A DNA stretch of 64,000 nt from Bacteroidia bacterium (GTDB lineage Bacteria; Bacteroidota; Bacteroidia; Flavobacteriales; Flavobacteriaceae), in the NCBI GenBank assembly GCA_030428705.1, contig JAUIDI010000001.1:496001-560000 (forward strand), read 5' to 3'. Positions 25,546 through 34,920 of the stretch are shown one piece after another. Each line of letters opens with the position of its first letter. The first letter of the stretch is position 1. The notes below the pieces were generated by a model. The model searched no databases. It was not told where the DNA came from and saw only the letters and a list, made by a program, of their open reading frames with translations. A program made the position numbers and the translations under genes.

Positions 25546-27237
25546 ATGAGCGACGACAAGAAAGTAATCTTCTCCATGGCGGGGGTTACCAAAACCTACA
25601 AAAATGCCAATACCCCGGTACTGAAGAATATTTACCTGAGCTTCTTCTATGGAGCGAAGATTGGCATTCTAGGGCTTAACGGCTCTGGAAAATCGACACT
25701 ATTGAAAATCATTGCTGGCGTTGATAAAAATTATCAGGGCGATGTGGTTTTTTCTCCGGGATATCAAGTAGGATATTTAGAGCAGGAGCCACAATTGGAC
25801 GAAACCAAAACCGTGATCGAGGTTGTGCGCGAGGGTGTTTCAGAAACTGTGGCCATTCTCGATGAGTATAACAAGATTAACGACATGTTCGGGTTGCCCG
25901 AAGTCTATGAGGATGCCGATAAGATGCAAAAGCTTATGGACAAGCAGGCTGAGTTGCAGGACAAGATCGATGCCGCGAATGCATGGGAACTCGATACAAA
26001 ACTCGAAATTGCCATGGATGCGCTGCGTACCCCTGAAGCCGATAAAAAAATAGGCGTGCTCTCAGGCGGCGAAAGAAGGAGGGTCGCGCTGTGCAGATTG
26101 CTTTTGCAGGAGCCCGAGATTTTATTGCTCGATGAGCCTACCAACCACTTGGATGCCGAGTCCGTGCATTGGTTGGAACATCACTTGGCGCAGTATAAAG
26201 GAACCGTAATCGCGGTTACTCACGATCGTTATTTTCTGGATAACGTGGCCGGATGGATCCTTGAACTTGATAGGGGAGAAGGTATTCCATGGAAAGGGAA
26301 CTATTCAAGCTGGTTAGATCAAAAATCGAAGCGATTGGCCCAAGAGAGCAAGTCCGCCTCCAAAAGACAAAAGACACTGGAACGTGAGCTTGAATGGGTA
26401 CGTCAAGGCGCCAAAGGACGCCAGACCAAGCAAAAGGCACGATTGAAGAATTATGACAAGCTGATGAGCCAAGACCAGAAGCAACTTGACGAAAAACTGG
26501 AAATCTACATTCCGAACGGGCCGCGTTTGGGCACGAATGTGATCGAAGCGAAAGGGGTAGCCAAGGCCTACGGCGATAAGTTGTTGTATGAAGATCTGAA
26601 TTTCAAATTGCCACAGGCCGGTATTGTTGGAATCATCGGCCCCAACGGTGCTGGTAAGACTACCATATTTAGGATGATTATGGGGGAGGAAACCCCTGAT
26701 AAGGGAGAATTTGAGGTGGGAGACACGGCAAAAATAGCCTATGTCGACCAAAGCCATTCGAACATCGACCCCGACAAGACGATATGGCAAAACTTCAGCG
26801 ATGAGCAAGAATTGGTAATGATGGGTGGCAGACAGGTCAATTCACGTGCCTATTTGAGCCGCTTTAATTTTTCGGGTAGCGAGCAGAACAAAAAAGTGAG
26901 CATGTTATCGGGAGGTGAGCGGAATAGGCTACATCTGGCAATGACCTTGAAGGAAGAGGGCAACGTATTGCTCTTGGACGAACCGACCAACGACCTGGAT
27001 GTAAATACGCTGCGGGCCTTGGAGGAAGGTCTTGAGAATTTTGCAGGCTGTGCTGTCGTCATCTCGCACGACCGTTGGTTTTTAGATCGTATATGTACCC
27101 ACATTTTGGCGTTCGAAGGTGATTCCCAAGTATACTTCTTCGAAGGTTCTTTTTCCGATTATGAGGAAAATAGAAGAAAACGTCTCGGAGCCGATACAAT
27201 TCCAAAACGGTTGAAATACAAGAAGTTGGTACGTTAG
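25546..27237 (+). CDS. ettA: EttA, ABC-F translational throttle ATPase
   Basis: A 563-residue soluble ABC-F protein with two ATPase domains. Walker A motifs are GLNGSGKST and GPNGAGKTT, signatures are LSGGERRRV and LSGGERNRL, and both Walker B strands end in LLLDEPTNHLD / LLLDEPTNDLD. The linker between them is basic and helical, and an arm insertion is present in the first domain. In E. coli EttA binds the ribosomal E site and gates the first peptide bond according to ATP/ADP ratio. The stop overlaps the convergent MBL gene by four bases. Confidence 0.93.
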   Translation: MSDDKKVIFSMAGVTKTYKNANTPVLKNIYLSFFYGAKIGILGLNGSGKSTLLKIIAGVDKNYQGDVVFSPGYQVGYLEQEPQLDETKTVIEVVREGVSETVAILDEYNKINDMFGLPEVYEDADKMQKLMDKQAELQDKIDAANAWELDTKLEIAMDALRTPEADKKIGVLSGGERRRVALCRLLLQEPEILLLDEPTNHLDAESVHWLEHHLAQYKGTVIAVTHDRYFLDNVAGWILELDRGEGIPWKGNYSSWLDQKSKRLAQESKSASKRQKTLERELEWVRQGAKGRQTKQKARLKNYDKLMSQDQKQLDEKLEIYIPNGPRLGTNVIEAKGVAKAYGDKLLYEDLNFKLPQAGIVGIIGPNGAGKTTIFRMIMGEETPDKGEFEVGDTAKIAYVDQSHSNIDPDKTIWQNFSDEQELVMMGGRQVNSRAYLSRFNFSGSEQNKKVSMLSGGERNRLHLAMTLKEEGNVLLLDEPTNDLDVNTLRALEEGLENFAGCAVVISHDRWFLDRICTHILAFEGDSQVYFFEGSFSDYEENRRKRLGADTIPKRLKYKKLVR

Positions 27238-28055
27238 AAATCGTCCTTTGGATACCAATCAAGCTGCACCACTTCAACATCAGGGTTTCCAGCATTGATG
27301 ATTTCCTTAAATTTTGAAACATCGCTTACATCAGGGTTGCCCCTGTAATGATATGGATACACCTGTTTCGGTTTGAAATCCAAAACGGCATCGGCCGCGC
27401 TTTCTTCGGTCATTGTGTAGGGCAGGTTCATACAGATAAACGCCTTATCGATATTTTCGAGTGCCCTCATTTCAGGAATATCTTCGGTATCGCCCGAAAA
27501 ATATATGCGTTGGTCGCCCAAGTTAAGAACGTAGCCATTGCCACGCCCTTTTTCGTGGAATTTCAGGGCTTCTTCCCTCAGGTTGTACATGGGAACGGCC
27601 TCGACTACGATTCCATAACGTTCTTTCGAATCGCCATTGTTCAGAATATCGATTTGGGGTACAAACTCATCGGGCATCTTGTCCGCTACGGCTTGGGGCA
27701 TGATTATTTTGGCTTTTTCGGTATCAAGCGCCTGTAATGTCTCTACATTCAAATGATCCCCGTGAATGTCGGTAATTAAAATCAGATCGGGAGCTTTCTG
27801 CCCTTCAAATGCTTCCGCGCCGCCTACGGGATCGACATATATGGTCACACCGTTCCATTCAAGAATAGCTGTGGCGTGCTCGATGGGTACGATTTTCAAA
27901 TTTTCTTTGGTTGACAACTCTAATACCTTAGAAGATTCTGGCGATGTCACAGCATTTTCTATATCGGAATCGATAAGTGGCCCAGATTTAGTTTTTTCCT
28001 TACATGCAAAAAAAGCAAGGTTAACAGTTAGTATCGCAATCCCTATTTTTTTCAT
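27234..28055 (-). CDS. MBL-fold metallo-hydrolase lipoprotein
   Basis: 273 residues. The ATG at 28055 gives MKKIGIAILTVNLAFFAC, a lipoprotein signal with cysteine at about 18. The beta-lactamase fold follows (about 60-270): LEWNGVTIYVDP, the metal loop ITDIHGDHLN, YFSGDTED and the distal histidine in YPYHYRG. The metal motif has aspartate where most family members have the first histidine of HxHxDH. The reaction is unknown; UlaG-like lactonases are the nearest look-alike. It follows the GNAT gene by 7 bp, so the two form an operon. Confidence 0.85.
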   Translation of the reverse strand: MKKIGIAILTVNLAFFACKEKTKSGPLIDSDIENAVTSPESSKVLELSTKENLKIVPIEHATAILEWNGVTIYVDPVGGAEAFEGQKAPDLILITDIHGDHLNVETLQALDTEKAKIIMPQAVADKMPDEFVPQIDILNNGDSKERYGIVVEAVPMYNLREEALKFHEKGRGNGYVLNLGDQRIYFSGDTEDIPEMRALENIDKAFICMNLPYTMTEESAADAVLDFKPKQVYPYHYRGNPDVSDVSKFKEIINAGNPDVEVVQLDWYPKDDF

Positions 28056-28062
28056 AATCAAT

Positions 28063-28527
28063 TTAATTTAGCAATAGTTCCATTTTTATATCGCTACGTA
28101 CATACGGATTCTCTTTTTCCAAAGGGACTTCGGTAAAACCGTATTTTCGGTAAATATGTAGCGCAGCATCTAATTTTGTACTCGAATAAAGTATAATTTT
28201 TTTCCAACCTCCCTTTTTCGCGAAATCTATTGCAAAAGTCAGTAGGTGTTGTCCGATTTTCATCCCTTGGTAATTTTCGTCCACGGCCATCTTTCCGAGT
28301 TCGAACATATCGTTTCCGATTTTGATAAATGAAAAACAGCCAATAATGGTTTTTTCATATTCCGCAAAAAAGATATATCCTCCTTTGTCGATTATCGAAT
28401 TTTTGCAATCCCTTAAAAGTAAGACATCTTTGGATTCTACAAAGAAATATTTTTCGAGCCAAGCTTGGTTCAAATCCTTAAAGCGACCGGCATACTTTGC
28501 TTTGAACGGAATTATTTTTACATCCAT
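28063..28527 (-). CDS. GNAT family N-acetyltransferase
   Basis: A 154-residue GNAT enzyme. The acetyl-CoA pyrophosphate loop is at ENYQGMKIGQHLL (R/Q-x-x-G-x-G/A type), preceded by strand FELGKMAVD and followed by AALHIYRKYGFTEV. The ATG at 28527 (MDVKIIPFK) is preferred to the upstream start at 28557. The acceptor substrate is unknown. It is the first gene of a two-gene operon with the MBL lipoprotein. Confidence 0.85.
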   Translation of the reverse strand: MDVKIIPFKAKYAGRFKDLNQAWLEKYFFVESKDVLLLRDCKNSIIDKGGYIFFAEYEKTIIGCFSFIKIGNDMFELGKMAVDENYQGMKIGQHLLTFAIDFAKKGGWKKIILYSSTKLDAALHIYRKYGFTEVPLEKENPYVRSDIKMELLLN

Positions 28528-28684
28528 AGATGGTCTGCCTCTGATTATACTTGACAAGTATTAAAGATCGGCAAAAAATATTTTTTTGCCCAAAAAATCC
28601 AATTTGAATCTTGAACCGTATATAGAACGACACAAACAAACACTGTATTAAACAGAAAAACAAAAGTTAATTAATTCTAACATT

Positions 28685-29572
28685 ATGACTGAAACAAAGA
28701 ATAACAATGGATTAAAAGTATTGGCCGGTTTGCTTGGCGTAATACTTATCGGTACGATTATCTATACCGTAAGTCTTTATCAAGACAAGCAAAAGACCGA
28801 AAAGGTACTTACACAAGAGAAGCAATTAGTGGTCGAGGACCTTAATAGCTTGAAATCTGAGTACGATAAGGCTATTTTGGAAAGCAATGCTACCAATGAA
28901 GAGCTTGTCGAGGCGAGGGACAATATTGCGAAGTACATTGATTCCGTTAAGAACATGAAAGGTGATATTGCCAGTCTTTCAAGATACAGAAGACAGGTAA
29001 ACGTTCTTAAAGCAGAAAGGGAGCAACTATTGAAGCAAGTGGATTCACTTACCCGTTCAAACACAATGATCGCAATGCAACGTGATAGTACGTACGTCGA
29101 GTTGGAAAAACAAACTGTGTTCAACGATTCATTGGTTGTTCAGAATACGCAATTGGCAGATGTTGTCGAGAAAGGTTCGGCCTTGAACTTGGTGACTATG
29201 AACGTTGATGCCGTCAGGGAACGTAACAGCGGAAAATTGGTTTCTACGCAAAGAGCCGGTAGAACTGATAAATTAAAAGTATGTTTTACCGTTGCCAACA
29301 ATACCATTGCGCAAGCCGGTGATCGTGAATTCTTTGTCGAGGTTCTTGACCCACAAGGTAACGTTATGGGAGAAAGCTATTCAAAAACCAATGAAAATGG
29401 TGCTTCGATAACCTACAGCAAGGGTACTAACTTTTACTATGAAAATAGCACTTTGGATGTATGCGACTACATAAACAAGCCCGCTAGCGATTTTCAAAAG
29501 GGGAATTACATGGTGAATGTTTATGATGACAAATTGAAGTTATTGGCGACTTCAGAGTTTACCTTGAAATAA
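28685..29572 (+). CDS. Membrane-anchored coiled-coil protein, conserved in Flavobacteriia
   Basis: 295 residues: a short N-terminal tail, one transmembrane helix (about 10-30, VLAGLLGVILIGTIIYTV), a long coiled coil (about 33-165) and a C-terminal beta-rich domain (about 170-293) containing KLKVCFTVANNTIAQAGDREF and the pattern YMVNVYDDKLKLLATSEFTL. I do not recognise a named family. The topology suggests a cell-envelope protein anchored in the inner membrane with its coiled coil in the periplasm. It is single-gene, ended by a strong terminator. Confidence 0.75.
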   Translation: MTETKNNNGLKVLAGLLGVILIGTIIYTVSLYQDKQKTEKVLTQEKQLVVEDLNSLKSEYDKAILESNATNEELVEARDNIAKYIDSVKNMKGDIASLSRYRRQVNVLKAEREQLLKQVDSLTRSNTMIAMQRDSTYVELEKQTVFNDSLVVQNTQLADVVEKGSALNLVTMNVDAVRERNSGKLVSTQRAGRTDKLKVCFTVANNTIAQAGDREFFVEVLDPQGNVMGESYSKTNENGASITYSKGTNFYYENSTLDVCDYINKPASDFQKGNYMVNVYDDKLKLLATSEFTLK

Positions 29573-29590
29573 GATACTATCCATTAACAT

Positions 29591-29623
29591 AAAAAGGGCC
29601 GCTCTTTGGAGCGGCCTTTTTTT
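29591..29623. terminator. Bidirectional terminator between coiled-coil gene and fumC
   Basis: GGCCGCTC (29597-29604) and GAGCGGCC (29609-29616) form an 8-bp GC-rich stem with loop TTTG, an A run on the left and seven T on the right. It serves the plus-strand coiled-coil gene and the minus-strand fumarase gene that converge on it. Confidence 0.92.
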
Positions 29624-29639
29624 ATACTGTCAAGTGTTT

Positions 29640-31037
29640 TTACCCAAGTCCTCCGACCATATCCTCTGGTTTTACCCATTGATCATATTCTTCTGCAGTA
29701 ACATACCCCAGATTAATTGCTTCTTCCTTTAATGTCGTACCGTTTTTATGCGCTGTATTGGCAATTTCAGCAGCTTTATAATAGCCTATTTTTGTATTCA
29801 ACGCGGTCACCAACATCAAAGAATTGTTCAAAAGTTCTTTGATGACTCCATGATTGGGTGATATGCCCACGGCGCAGTTTATATCGAAACTCACACAGGC
29901 ATCGCCCAATAATTGTGCAGATTGCAATATGTTCGCCGCCATTAACGGTTTGAAAACGTTTAGCTCGTAATGGCCCTGCGTTCCTCCTACGGCTATAGCT
30001 ACGTCATTGCCCATAACCTGGGCACAGACCATGGTCAGAGCCTCGCATTGTGTCGGGTTAACTTTACCGGGCATAATGGAACTCCCCGGCTCATTGGCCG
30101 GAATAATTATTTCACCAATACCCGAACGTGGGCCCGAGGCCATCATGCGAATATCATTGGCAATTTTGTTCAACGAAACGGCCAATTGTTTTAGTGCGCC
30201 ATGACTTTCTACAATGGCGTCGTGGGCGGCCAGTGCCTCGAATTTATTGATTGCCGTTTTAAAAGGCAATCCGGTGAAATCGGCAATATATTTGGCAACC
30301 AGCACATCATACCCTTTGGGGGTATTCAGGCCTGTGCCGACAGCGGTTCCTCCAAGGGCCAATTCACTGAGATGGTCCAAAGTGTTTTCGAGGGCCTTAA
30401 GACCGTGGTCGAGTTGTGAAACGTAGCCTGAAAATTCTTGCCCCAAGGTTAGGGGGGTGGCATCCATAAGATGGGTGCGCCCAATTTTTACGACCTGGTC
30501 AAATTCCTTTGATTTCTCGTGAAGGGTATCCCTTAATTGCTTTATTCCGGGAATGGTGGTCCCAACGATTTTCTTGTATACCGCAATGTGCATACCCGTG
30601 GGAAAAGTATCGTTTGAGGATTGTGACTTGTTGACATCGTCATTGGGCTGGATAGTTTTTTCGCCCTCGCCAATTTTTTTGCCCGTGATTTCATGAGCGC
30701 GGTTCGCAATAACCTCATTTACGTTCATATTGCTCTGCGTACCGGAACCGGTCTGCCAAATCACCAAAGGAAACTGGCTATCGTGTTTACCTTCTAAAAT
30801 TTCATCACAGACCTTAGCTATCAGGTCTCTTTTATCTATCGGCAAGACACCGAGTTCATGATTGGCATAAGCCGCAGCTTTTTTTAAATAGGCAAAACCG
30901 TAAACGATTTCCAGCGGCATGGAAGCCGATGGCCCGATTTTAAAATTATTTCGGGACCGTTCTGTTTGGGCGCCCCAATATTTATCAGAGGGAACTTGAA
31001 CTTTGCCCATAGTATCCTTTTCGATTCTAAAACTCAT
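29640..31037 (-). CDS. fumC: Class II fumarate hydratase FumC
   Basis: A 465-residue tetrameric fumarase that interconverts fumarate and malate in the citric acid cycle. It has the N-terminal [20 protein letters not shown], the [17 protein letters not shown] and QSSNDTFPT substrate motifs, [16 protein letters not shown] and the superfamily signature [13 protein letters not shown]. The length and motif order are those of the iron-independent class II enzyme. A promoter lies 23-56 bp upstream, so it is probably monocistronic. Confidence 0.96.
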   Translation of the reverse strand: MSFRIEKDTMGKVQVPSDKYWGAQTERSRNNFKIGPSASMPLEIVYGFAYLKKAAAYANHELGVLPIDKRDLIAKVCDEILEGKHDSQFPLVIWQTGSGTQSNMNVNEVIANRAHEITGKKIGEGEKTIQPNDDVNKSQSSNDTFPTGMHIAVYKKIVGTTIPGIKQLRDTLHEKSKEFDQVVKIGRTHLMDATPLTLGQEFSGYVSQLDHGLKALENTLDHLSELALGGTAVGTGLNTPKGYDVLVAKYIADFTGLPFKTAINKFEALAAHDAIVESHGALKQLAVSLNKIANDIRMMASGPRSGIGEIIIPANEPGSSIMPGKVNPTQCEALTMVCAQVMGNDVAIAVGGTQGHYELNVFKPLMAANILQSAQLLGDACVSFDINCAVGISPNHGVIKELLNNSLMLVTALNTKIGYYKAAEIANTAHKNGTTLKEEAINLGYVTAEEYDQWVKPEDMVGGLG

Positions 31038-31059
31038 TCTTTAAAATTTAAGTGTCTCA

Positions 31060-31093
31060 CAAAGGTATGGTTTTGAAGACTTAATTATATAAA
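31060..31093 (-). promoter_or_regulatory. Promoter of fumC
   Basis: Read on the minus strand: TTTA (31093-31090), a 22-nt spacer, then TACCTTTG (31067-31060), matching the Bacteroidota -33/-7 pattern. The transcript would start about 15 bp before the ATG. Confidence 0.5.
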
Positions 31094-31159
31094 GAGGAGG
31101 CATATTTGAAAACGGATTTGTTATGGAATTGAGGAGTGCACACATTTTTTTATTTTTGA

Positions 31160-31192
31160 TTTGCACTATTTGTCAATTTCAAAGTATCTTTG
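31160..31192 (+). promoter_or_regulatory. Promoter of the 58-aa membrane protein gene
   Basis: TTTG (31160-31163), a 21-nt spacer and TATCTTTG (31185-31192) give a full match to the Bacteroidota consensus. The start of transcription would be about 14 bp before the ATG at 31214. Confidence 0.65.
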
Positions 31193-31213
31193 TTGAAATA
31201 AATTTTCACACTC

Positions 31214-31390
31214 ATGTTTGAATTCGACCAATATTTGGGATTTTTAGCTTTCTTGACCATATTGACAATCGGTTTTTGGCTAATGATGTTTCTGTTGCTT
31301 TTTGTTGTGCCTTATTGGTTGGGTGGAAATTTACTTGAAATCTGGAAAGAACGTCGCGAGGCCAAAAGGGCCAAGCGACTTGAATCATAA
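31214..31390 (+). CDS. Small membrane protein, 58 aa
   Basis: A short ORF of 58 residues: MFEFDQYLGFLAFLTILTIG..., with one long hydrophobic stretch (about 8-37, probably one or a hairpin of two membrane helices) and a strongly basic C-terminal tail (KERREAKRAKRLES). It is supported by a consensus promoter just upstream and a perfect palindromic terminator starting at the base after the stop, so it is a complete one-gene unit. No family recognised. By positive-inside, the tail is cytoplasmic. Confidence 0.75.
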   Translation: MFEFDQYLGFLAFLTILTIGFWLMMFLLLFVVPYWLGGNLLEIWKERREAKRAKRLES

Positions 31391-31420
31391 AAAAAAGGAA
31401 GCCGATCGGCTTCCTTTTTT
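31391..31420. terminator. Perfect 30-bp palindromic bidirectional terminator
   Basis: The 30 bases read identically on both strands: AAAAAAGGAAGCCGA followed by its reverse complement. The stem is GGAAGCC with A/T tails and a GATC loop. It ends the 58-aa gene on plus and the receptor gene (stop at 31442) on minus. Confidence 0.92.
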
Positions 31421-31441
31421 ACTTCTAATATCTTTTGTCCA

Positions 31442-33964
31442 TCATTGTCCTTCAAATTCGGGATCTCCATCATCATCGCCTCCGCCTCGTTGACCATTGC
31501 GTTGTCGCTGGTTTTGCTGTTGGTTGAAACGGTATAAAAATGAAAGTGTTATTTGTCTCTGACGCCATTGGAACTCGCTATAGGTAAAGACATTTTCAGT
31601 TCTTGTTTCGCTCTTGCGCTTACCAGTATTGAAAATATCGCGAACGTTCAATGAAATGGAACCTTTGTCTTTGAATACATCTTTGCTCAATGCCAAATTG
31701 GTGAACAACATGCCCTTACTTTTGGACTGTGCATCTTGTCGGGGTCCCATATAGAACAGATTGGTCTGAAAATCGATTTTGGCAGGTAATGGCAACTTTG
31801 CACTCAACCTTGAAAACCAGCTGAAATTGTCGGCATCGAAAACTTGGGTAATCTCTTCGTCTTGAAAATTAATATAAGTGTAATCTCCTCGTAGTTCCCT
31901 TTGAAAAAGGTTAACGTTCCATGTGAGACGCCAATTTCTTTTTGGGGTATAAGTGGTCGTAAATTCGGCTCCATATCTTTTTTCCGTAGCCAGGTTAATA
32001 GGGCTGCGAACCTGTACAGGAACCAATACGGGATTCGCCGGGTCATCTGGGTTTTCGATTTCAACGAAATCACCACGTTCGCGGGTAATGAACTGAAATA
32101 CACCTGTAGAGCGATTGAAATAGGCCGAAGTGTTGAAGCTTATTTTATCCCATCGTTTCAAATATCCCAGATCATAGGCATCGGTAAAGGTGGGGTCAAG
32201 ATCAGGATTCCCTTGAAACAAATTGGTATTGCTACTGCGTGACGGGAAAGGGTTGATAAATCTAGACCTCGGTCTTCGCAAACGCTTACTATAGCTTAAA
32301 TTAAATTGTTCTTTTTCCGAAAGTTCGTAGCCCAAGAATATCGAGGGAAACCAATTCACATAGTCCTTATCGGTCACTTCGCGTGTATTGACCAGTTCGA
32401 CACCGATATCGGAAGCTTCCATGCGGAGTCCTCCCAAAACACTGAATTTTCCGAATTTGCTTCCCAGTTGCGTGTAAAGGGCGTTGACGTATTCTTTGTA
32501 ATTCAGTTCGTTGCTAAAATTAGGGTCGCTGTCCAAAATTCCGTTTTCAAGTATCCCGAAATCAAAATCGGTGTTGAACCGGTTGAAAGTACCGCGGTAG
32601 CCGAATTCAAATTGAGATTCATTGTTCTTGCCAAAAGGCCTCACATAATCGAATTGAAGCAATTGGTTTTTCTGACTTTCGTCGTTGATGGTCTGCTCGG
32701 TGGGAAGGTTGATGTTCTCTCCAAGAATTACCTCATTGATAATGGAATTTTCGAGTTCGGAACCGCTAGAATATTGATAGTCAACGGTCAATTTGTGGTC
32801 GTCGTCATCACCGAATTTTTTTACGTAATTGAGTGAGTACTGTACGTCTTCATCCTCATCGTTTTCGTCGGTGAACCTATTTCTTTGAATAGTAGGATTA
32901 CGTGCTGCATCGAAATTGAAGAAATCGATATTGGTCTCATCGTTTCCCCCTCTATTTCTATAGACAAAAGAATTTGTTATACTGCTAGTGGAATCGATAA
33001 AGTACTCGAAACCTATATTGGTATTGAAACCATCGTTTTGGCGTTGATAGTCGCGATACTCATTTTGAAAGCTTGCCGTACTGCCATCTGAGTTAAAGTT
33101 TTCTTGTTCGAACAAAGCATTGCCCGGCCCGCTTCGATAACGATAGGAAGTATTGGTAAAAATATTGAAATTATCGCGCCGCAGATTTAAACTGACATTG
33201 CCCCCGTAACTTTTTGGATCACCGACATTTACACTGAAAGACCCATTCAGCCCAGCAGTTTTACTTTGTTTAAGAACGATGTTCAAAATACCGGCAGTTC
33301 CTTCGGCGTCATAGCGGGCGGATGGATTTGTTATCACCTCGACTTTTTCAATCGCTTCGGCGGGTAACTGTTGAAGCGCTTCAGGACTCAGACCGGATAG
33401 GGCGGAGGGTTTACCATTGATAAGAATACGAACACTTTCATTGCCCCGAAGACTTATATTGCCTTCTACGTCCACCGAGACCGAAGGCACATTGTCAAGT
33501 ACATCGGTTACCGATCCCCCTTTTACGGTCAGATCGCTACCGACATTATAGACTTTTTTATCCAACCGGAGTTCAACAGTGGTGCGCTCACCGACAACCT
33601 CGACGGCTTCCAATTGTTCCACGTCGACTTTGAGCTTGATTACGCCTAAATCGGTAGATGTAGTGAATTGTTGGTTTTCGGCCTTGTAGGACTGAAAAGA
33701 AATGTATTCGACGCTCACATTGTAGCGCCCTGGCATGGTTTCTACCTCAAATTTACCTTCGGCATTGGTGACACCACCCGTTACCCTTTCAGGGTTTCGT
33801 ATATTTTGCAGTACCAAAGTGGCATATTCAAGAGGCTGATTTGTATCGTTGTCTAAAACTGTCCCCGTAATCTTTATGGGTTCTGGCCGCCCTCCTTGAG
33901 GTCTTTGGGCACTGATGGAGAATGTGATTAGAACCAGTAGGGCAATCGGGAATAGTTTCTTCAT
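31442..33964 (-). CDS. Outer-membrane TonB-type receptor (OMP_b-brl_3 family)
   Basis: 840 residues: signal peptide (MKKLFPIALLVLITFSISAQ), carboxypeptidase-like domain (about 28-110, ITGTVLDNDTNQPLEYATLVL), plug (about 135-225: VTDVLDNVPSVSVD, ISLRGNESVRILINGKPS, GTAGILNIVLKQ) and a C-terminal outer-membrane barrel (about 240-810) rich in aromatic beta strands. The last 30 residues are a hydrophilic Gln/Arg/Gly/Asp tail beyond the barrel. It is not SusC and no SusD is nearby; the ligand is unknown. It starts 2 bp after the small upstream gene's stop, so both are coupled. Confidence 0.88.
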   Translation of the reverse strand: MKKLFPIALLVLITFSISAQRPQGGRPEPIKITGTVLDNDTNQPLEYATLVLQNIRNPERVTGGVTNAEGKFEVETMPGRYNVSVEYISFQSYKAENQQFTTSTDLGVIKLKVDVEQLEAVEVVGERTTVELRLDKKVYNVGSDLTVKGGSVTDVLDNVPSVSVDVEGNISLRGNESVRILINGKPSALSGLSPEALQQLPAEAIEKVEVITNPSARYDAEGTAGILNIVLKQSKTAGLNGSFSVNVGDPKSYGGNVSLNLRRDNFNIFTNTSYRYRSGPGNALFEQENFNSDGSTASFQNEYRDYQRQNDGFNTNIGFEYFIDSTSSITNSFVYRNRGGNDETNIDFFNFDAARNPTIQRNRFTDENDEDEDVQYSLNYVKKFGDDDDHKLTVDYQYSSGSELENSIINEVILGENINLPTEQTINDESQKNQLLQFDYVRPFGKNNESQFEFGYRGTFNRFNTDFDFGILENGILDSDPNFSNELNYKEYVNALYTQLGSKFGKFSVLGGLRMEASDIGVELVNTREVTDKDYVNWFPSIFLGYELSEKEQFNLSYSKRLRRPRSRFINPFPSRSSNTNLFQGNPDLDPTFTDAYDLGYLKRWDKISFNTSAYFNRSTGVFQFITRERGDFVEIENPDDPANPVLVPVQVRSPINLATEKRYGAEFTTTYTPKRNWRLTWNVNLFQRELRGDYTYINFQDEEITQVFDADNFSWFSRLSAKLPLPAKIDFQTNLFYMGPRQDAQSKSKGMLFTNLALSKDVFKDKGSISLNVRDIFNTGKRKSETRTENVFTYSEFQWRQRQITLSFLYRFNQQQNQRQRNGQRGGGDDDGDPEFEGQ

Positions 33965-33966
33965 AT

Positions 33967-34488
33967 TCAGTCTTTAGATTTCTTTTTTTTCTTTCGCTTT
34001 TTTTCTTTTTTCTTTTCTTTCTTCGCCTTTTGAAGTCCGTTTTTCTGCATTTCTACGAAAGCCTCGTATTTTTCGAGAGGCAGTCCCGCTTTAAGCTCTT
34101 CATCTTGAAGCTTGGTTATCTTTTCCATGCCCGCCCGCATCTGATCGGCATCCAATTTCAAAATTTGCATTTCGATACGCTGCTGTACATATTTTTTTAG
34201 AATACTGCTCAATACCGCGGTTTCGAATTCGTTCAATTCCAAGGTCTCCGCAATACCGGGCATTTCTGCATCGACAATCTGATCGGCCGTCATCGGCTCG
34301 GGTTCCTTTTGATTTTCCTGTACCTGGGGTATGGCACTTCTTTGTCTGCCATATCCGTATCCGTACCCACTCCCGTATCCGTAACCTCGTCCCCCATAAC
34401 CTCTACCATATCCGTATTGGGCCTGTATTTCAGCACTTAACAGTAAAATTGCAAAAAAGGCAATTATGTGCGTAACGTTGATTTTCAT
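33967..34488 (-). CDS. Secreted Spy/CpxP-like protein with Gly-Tyr repeat and Lys tail
   Basis: 173 residues: signal peptide (MKINVTHIIAFFAILLLSAEIQAQ), a glycine/tyrosine/arginine repeat (about 25-48, YGYGRGYGGRGYG...), then a helical part (about 65-150) with TLELNEFETAVLSSILKK and ADQMRAGMEKITKLQDEELKAG that resembles the LTxxQ periplasmic chaperone-like fold, and a tail that is nearly all lysine (KKEKKRKKKKKSKD). It is first in the operon with the receptor. The resemblance to Spy/CpxP is weak, by eye only; the function is unknown. Confidence 0.7.
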   Translation of the reverse strand: MKINVTHIIAFFAILLLSAEIQAQYGYGRGYGGRGYGYGSGYGYGYGRQRSAIPQVQENQKEPEPMTADQIVDAEMPGIAETLELNEFETAVLSSILKKYVQQRIEMQILKLDADQMRAGMEKITKLQDEELKAGLPLEKYEAFVEMQKNGLQKAKKEKKKEKKRKKKKKSKD

Positions 34489-34578
34489 AATGTCTTGGTT
34501 TTAATGACTACTAAATTAGAAGATGGTTTAAGCCATTTTGGTTAAATCTTTGTTAAATGACTATACCTCGTGTTTTGT

Positions 34579-34920
34579 CTATATAATGGTTTCAATTTTT
34601 TCGGGAGGCCTTCCGATAACGGCCTTTTCCCCATTTATGACAATAGGACGTTCGATCAGTTTCGGATTCGCCACCATGGCCTCGATAAGTTCTTCATCGG
34701 TCAAGGTTTTGGCCTTGTAATTTTCCTTCCAAACAGCTTCATTCCTACGAATCAATTGTTCTGGTCTGATGCCTAGCAATTTGACTATTTCCTTTAATTC
34801 ATTTTTCGCAGGAACGTTTTCCAGATATTTGATGATTTCGAAATTTTTCCCTGAGTCTTCAAGGATTTTAAGGCCTTCACGAGATTTCGTACATCTGGGA
34901 TTGTGGTATATTTTAATCAT
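34579..34920 (-). CDS. arsC: ArsC family reductase (thioredoxin fold)
   Basis: A 113-residue protein. The ATG at 34920 gives MIKIYHNPRCTKSRE with the ArsC cysteine in NPRCTKS, then KNFEIIKYLENVP, the LIRRNE segment and the C-terminal RPIVINGEKAVIGRP with the substrate arginine. It could be a glutaredoxin-dependent arsenate reductase, but no ars operon is nearby and close relatives (Spx, YffB) have other jobs. An upstream TTG (34944) adds eight unsupported residues. Confidence 0.85.
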   Translation of the reverse strand: MIKIYHNPRCTKSREGLKILEDSGKNFEIIKYLENVPAKNELKEIVKLLGIRPEQLIRRNEAVWKENYKAKTLTDEELIEAMVANPKLIERPIVINGEKAVIGRPPEKIETII

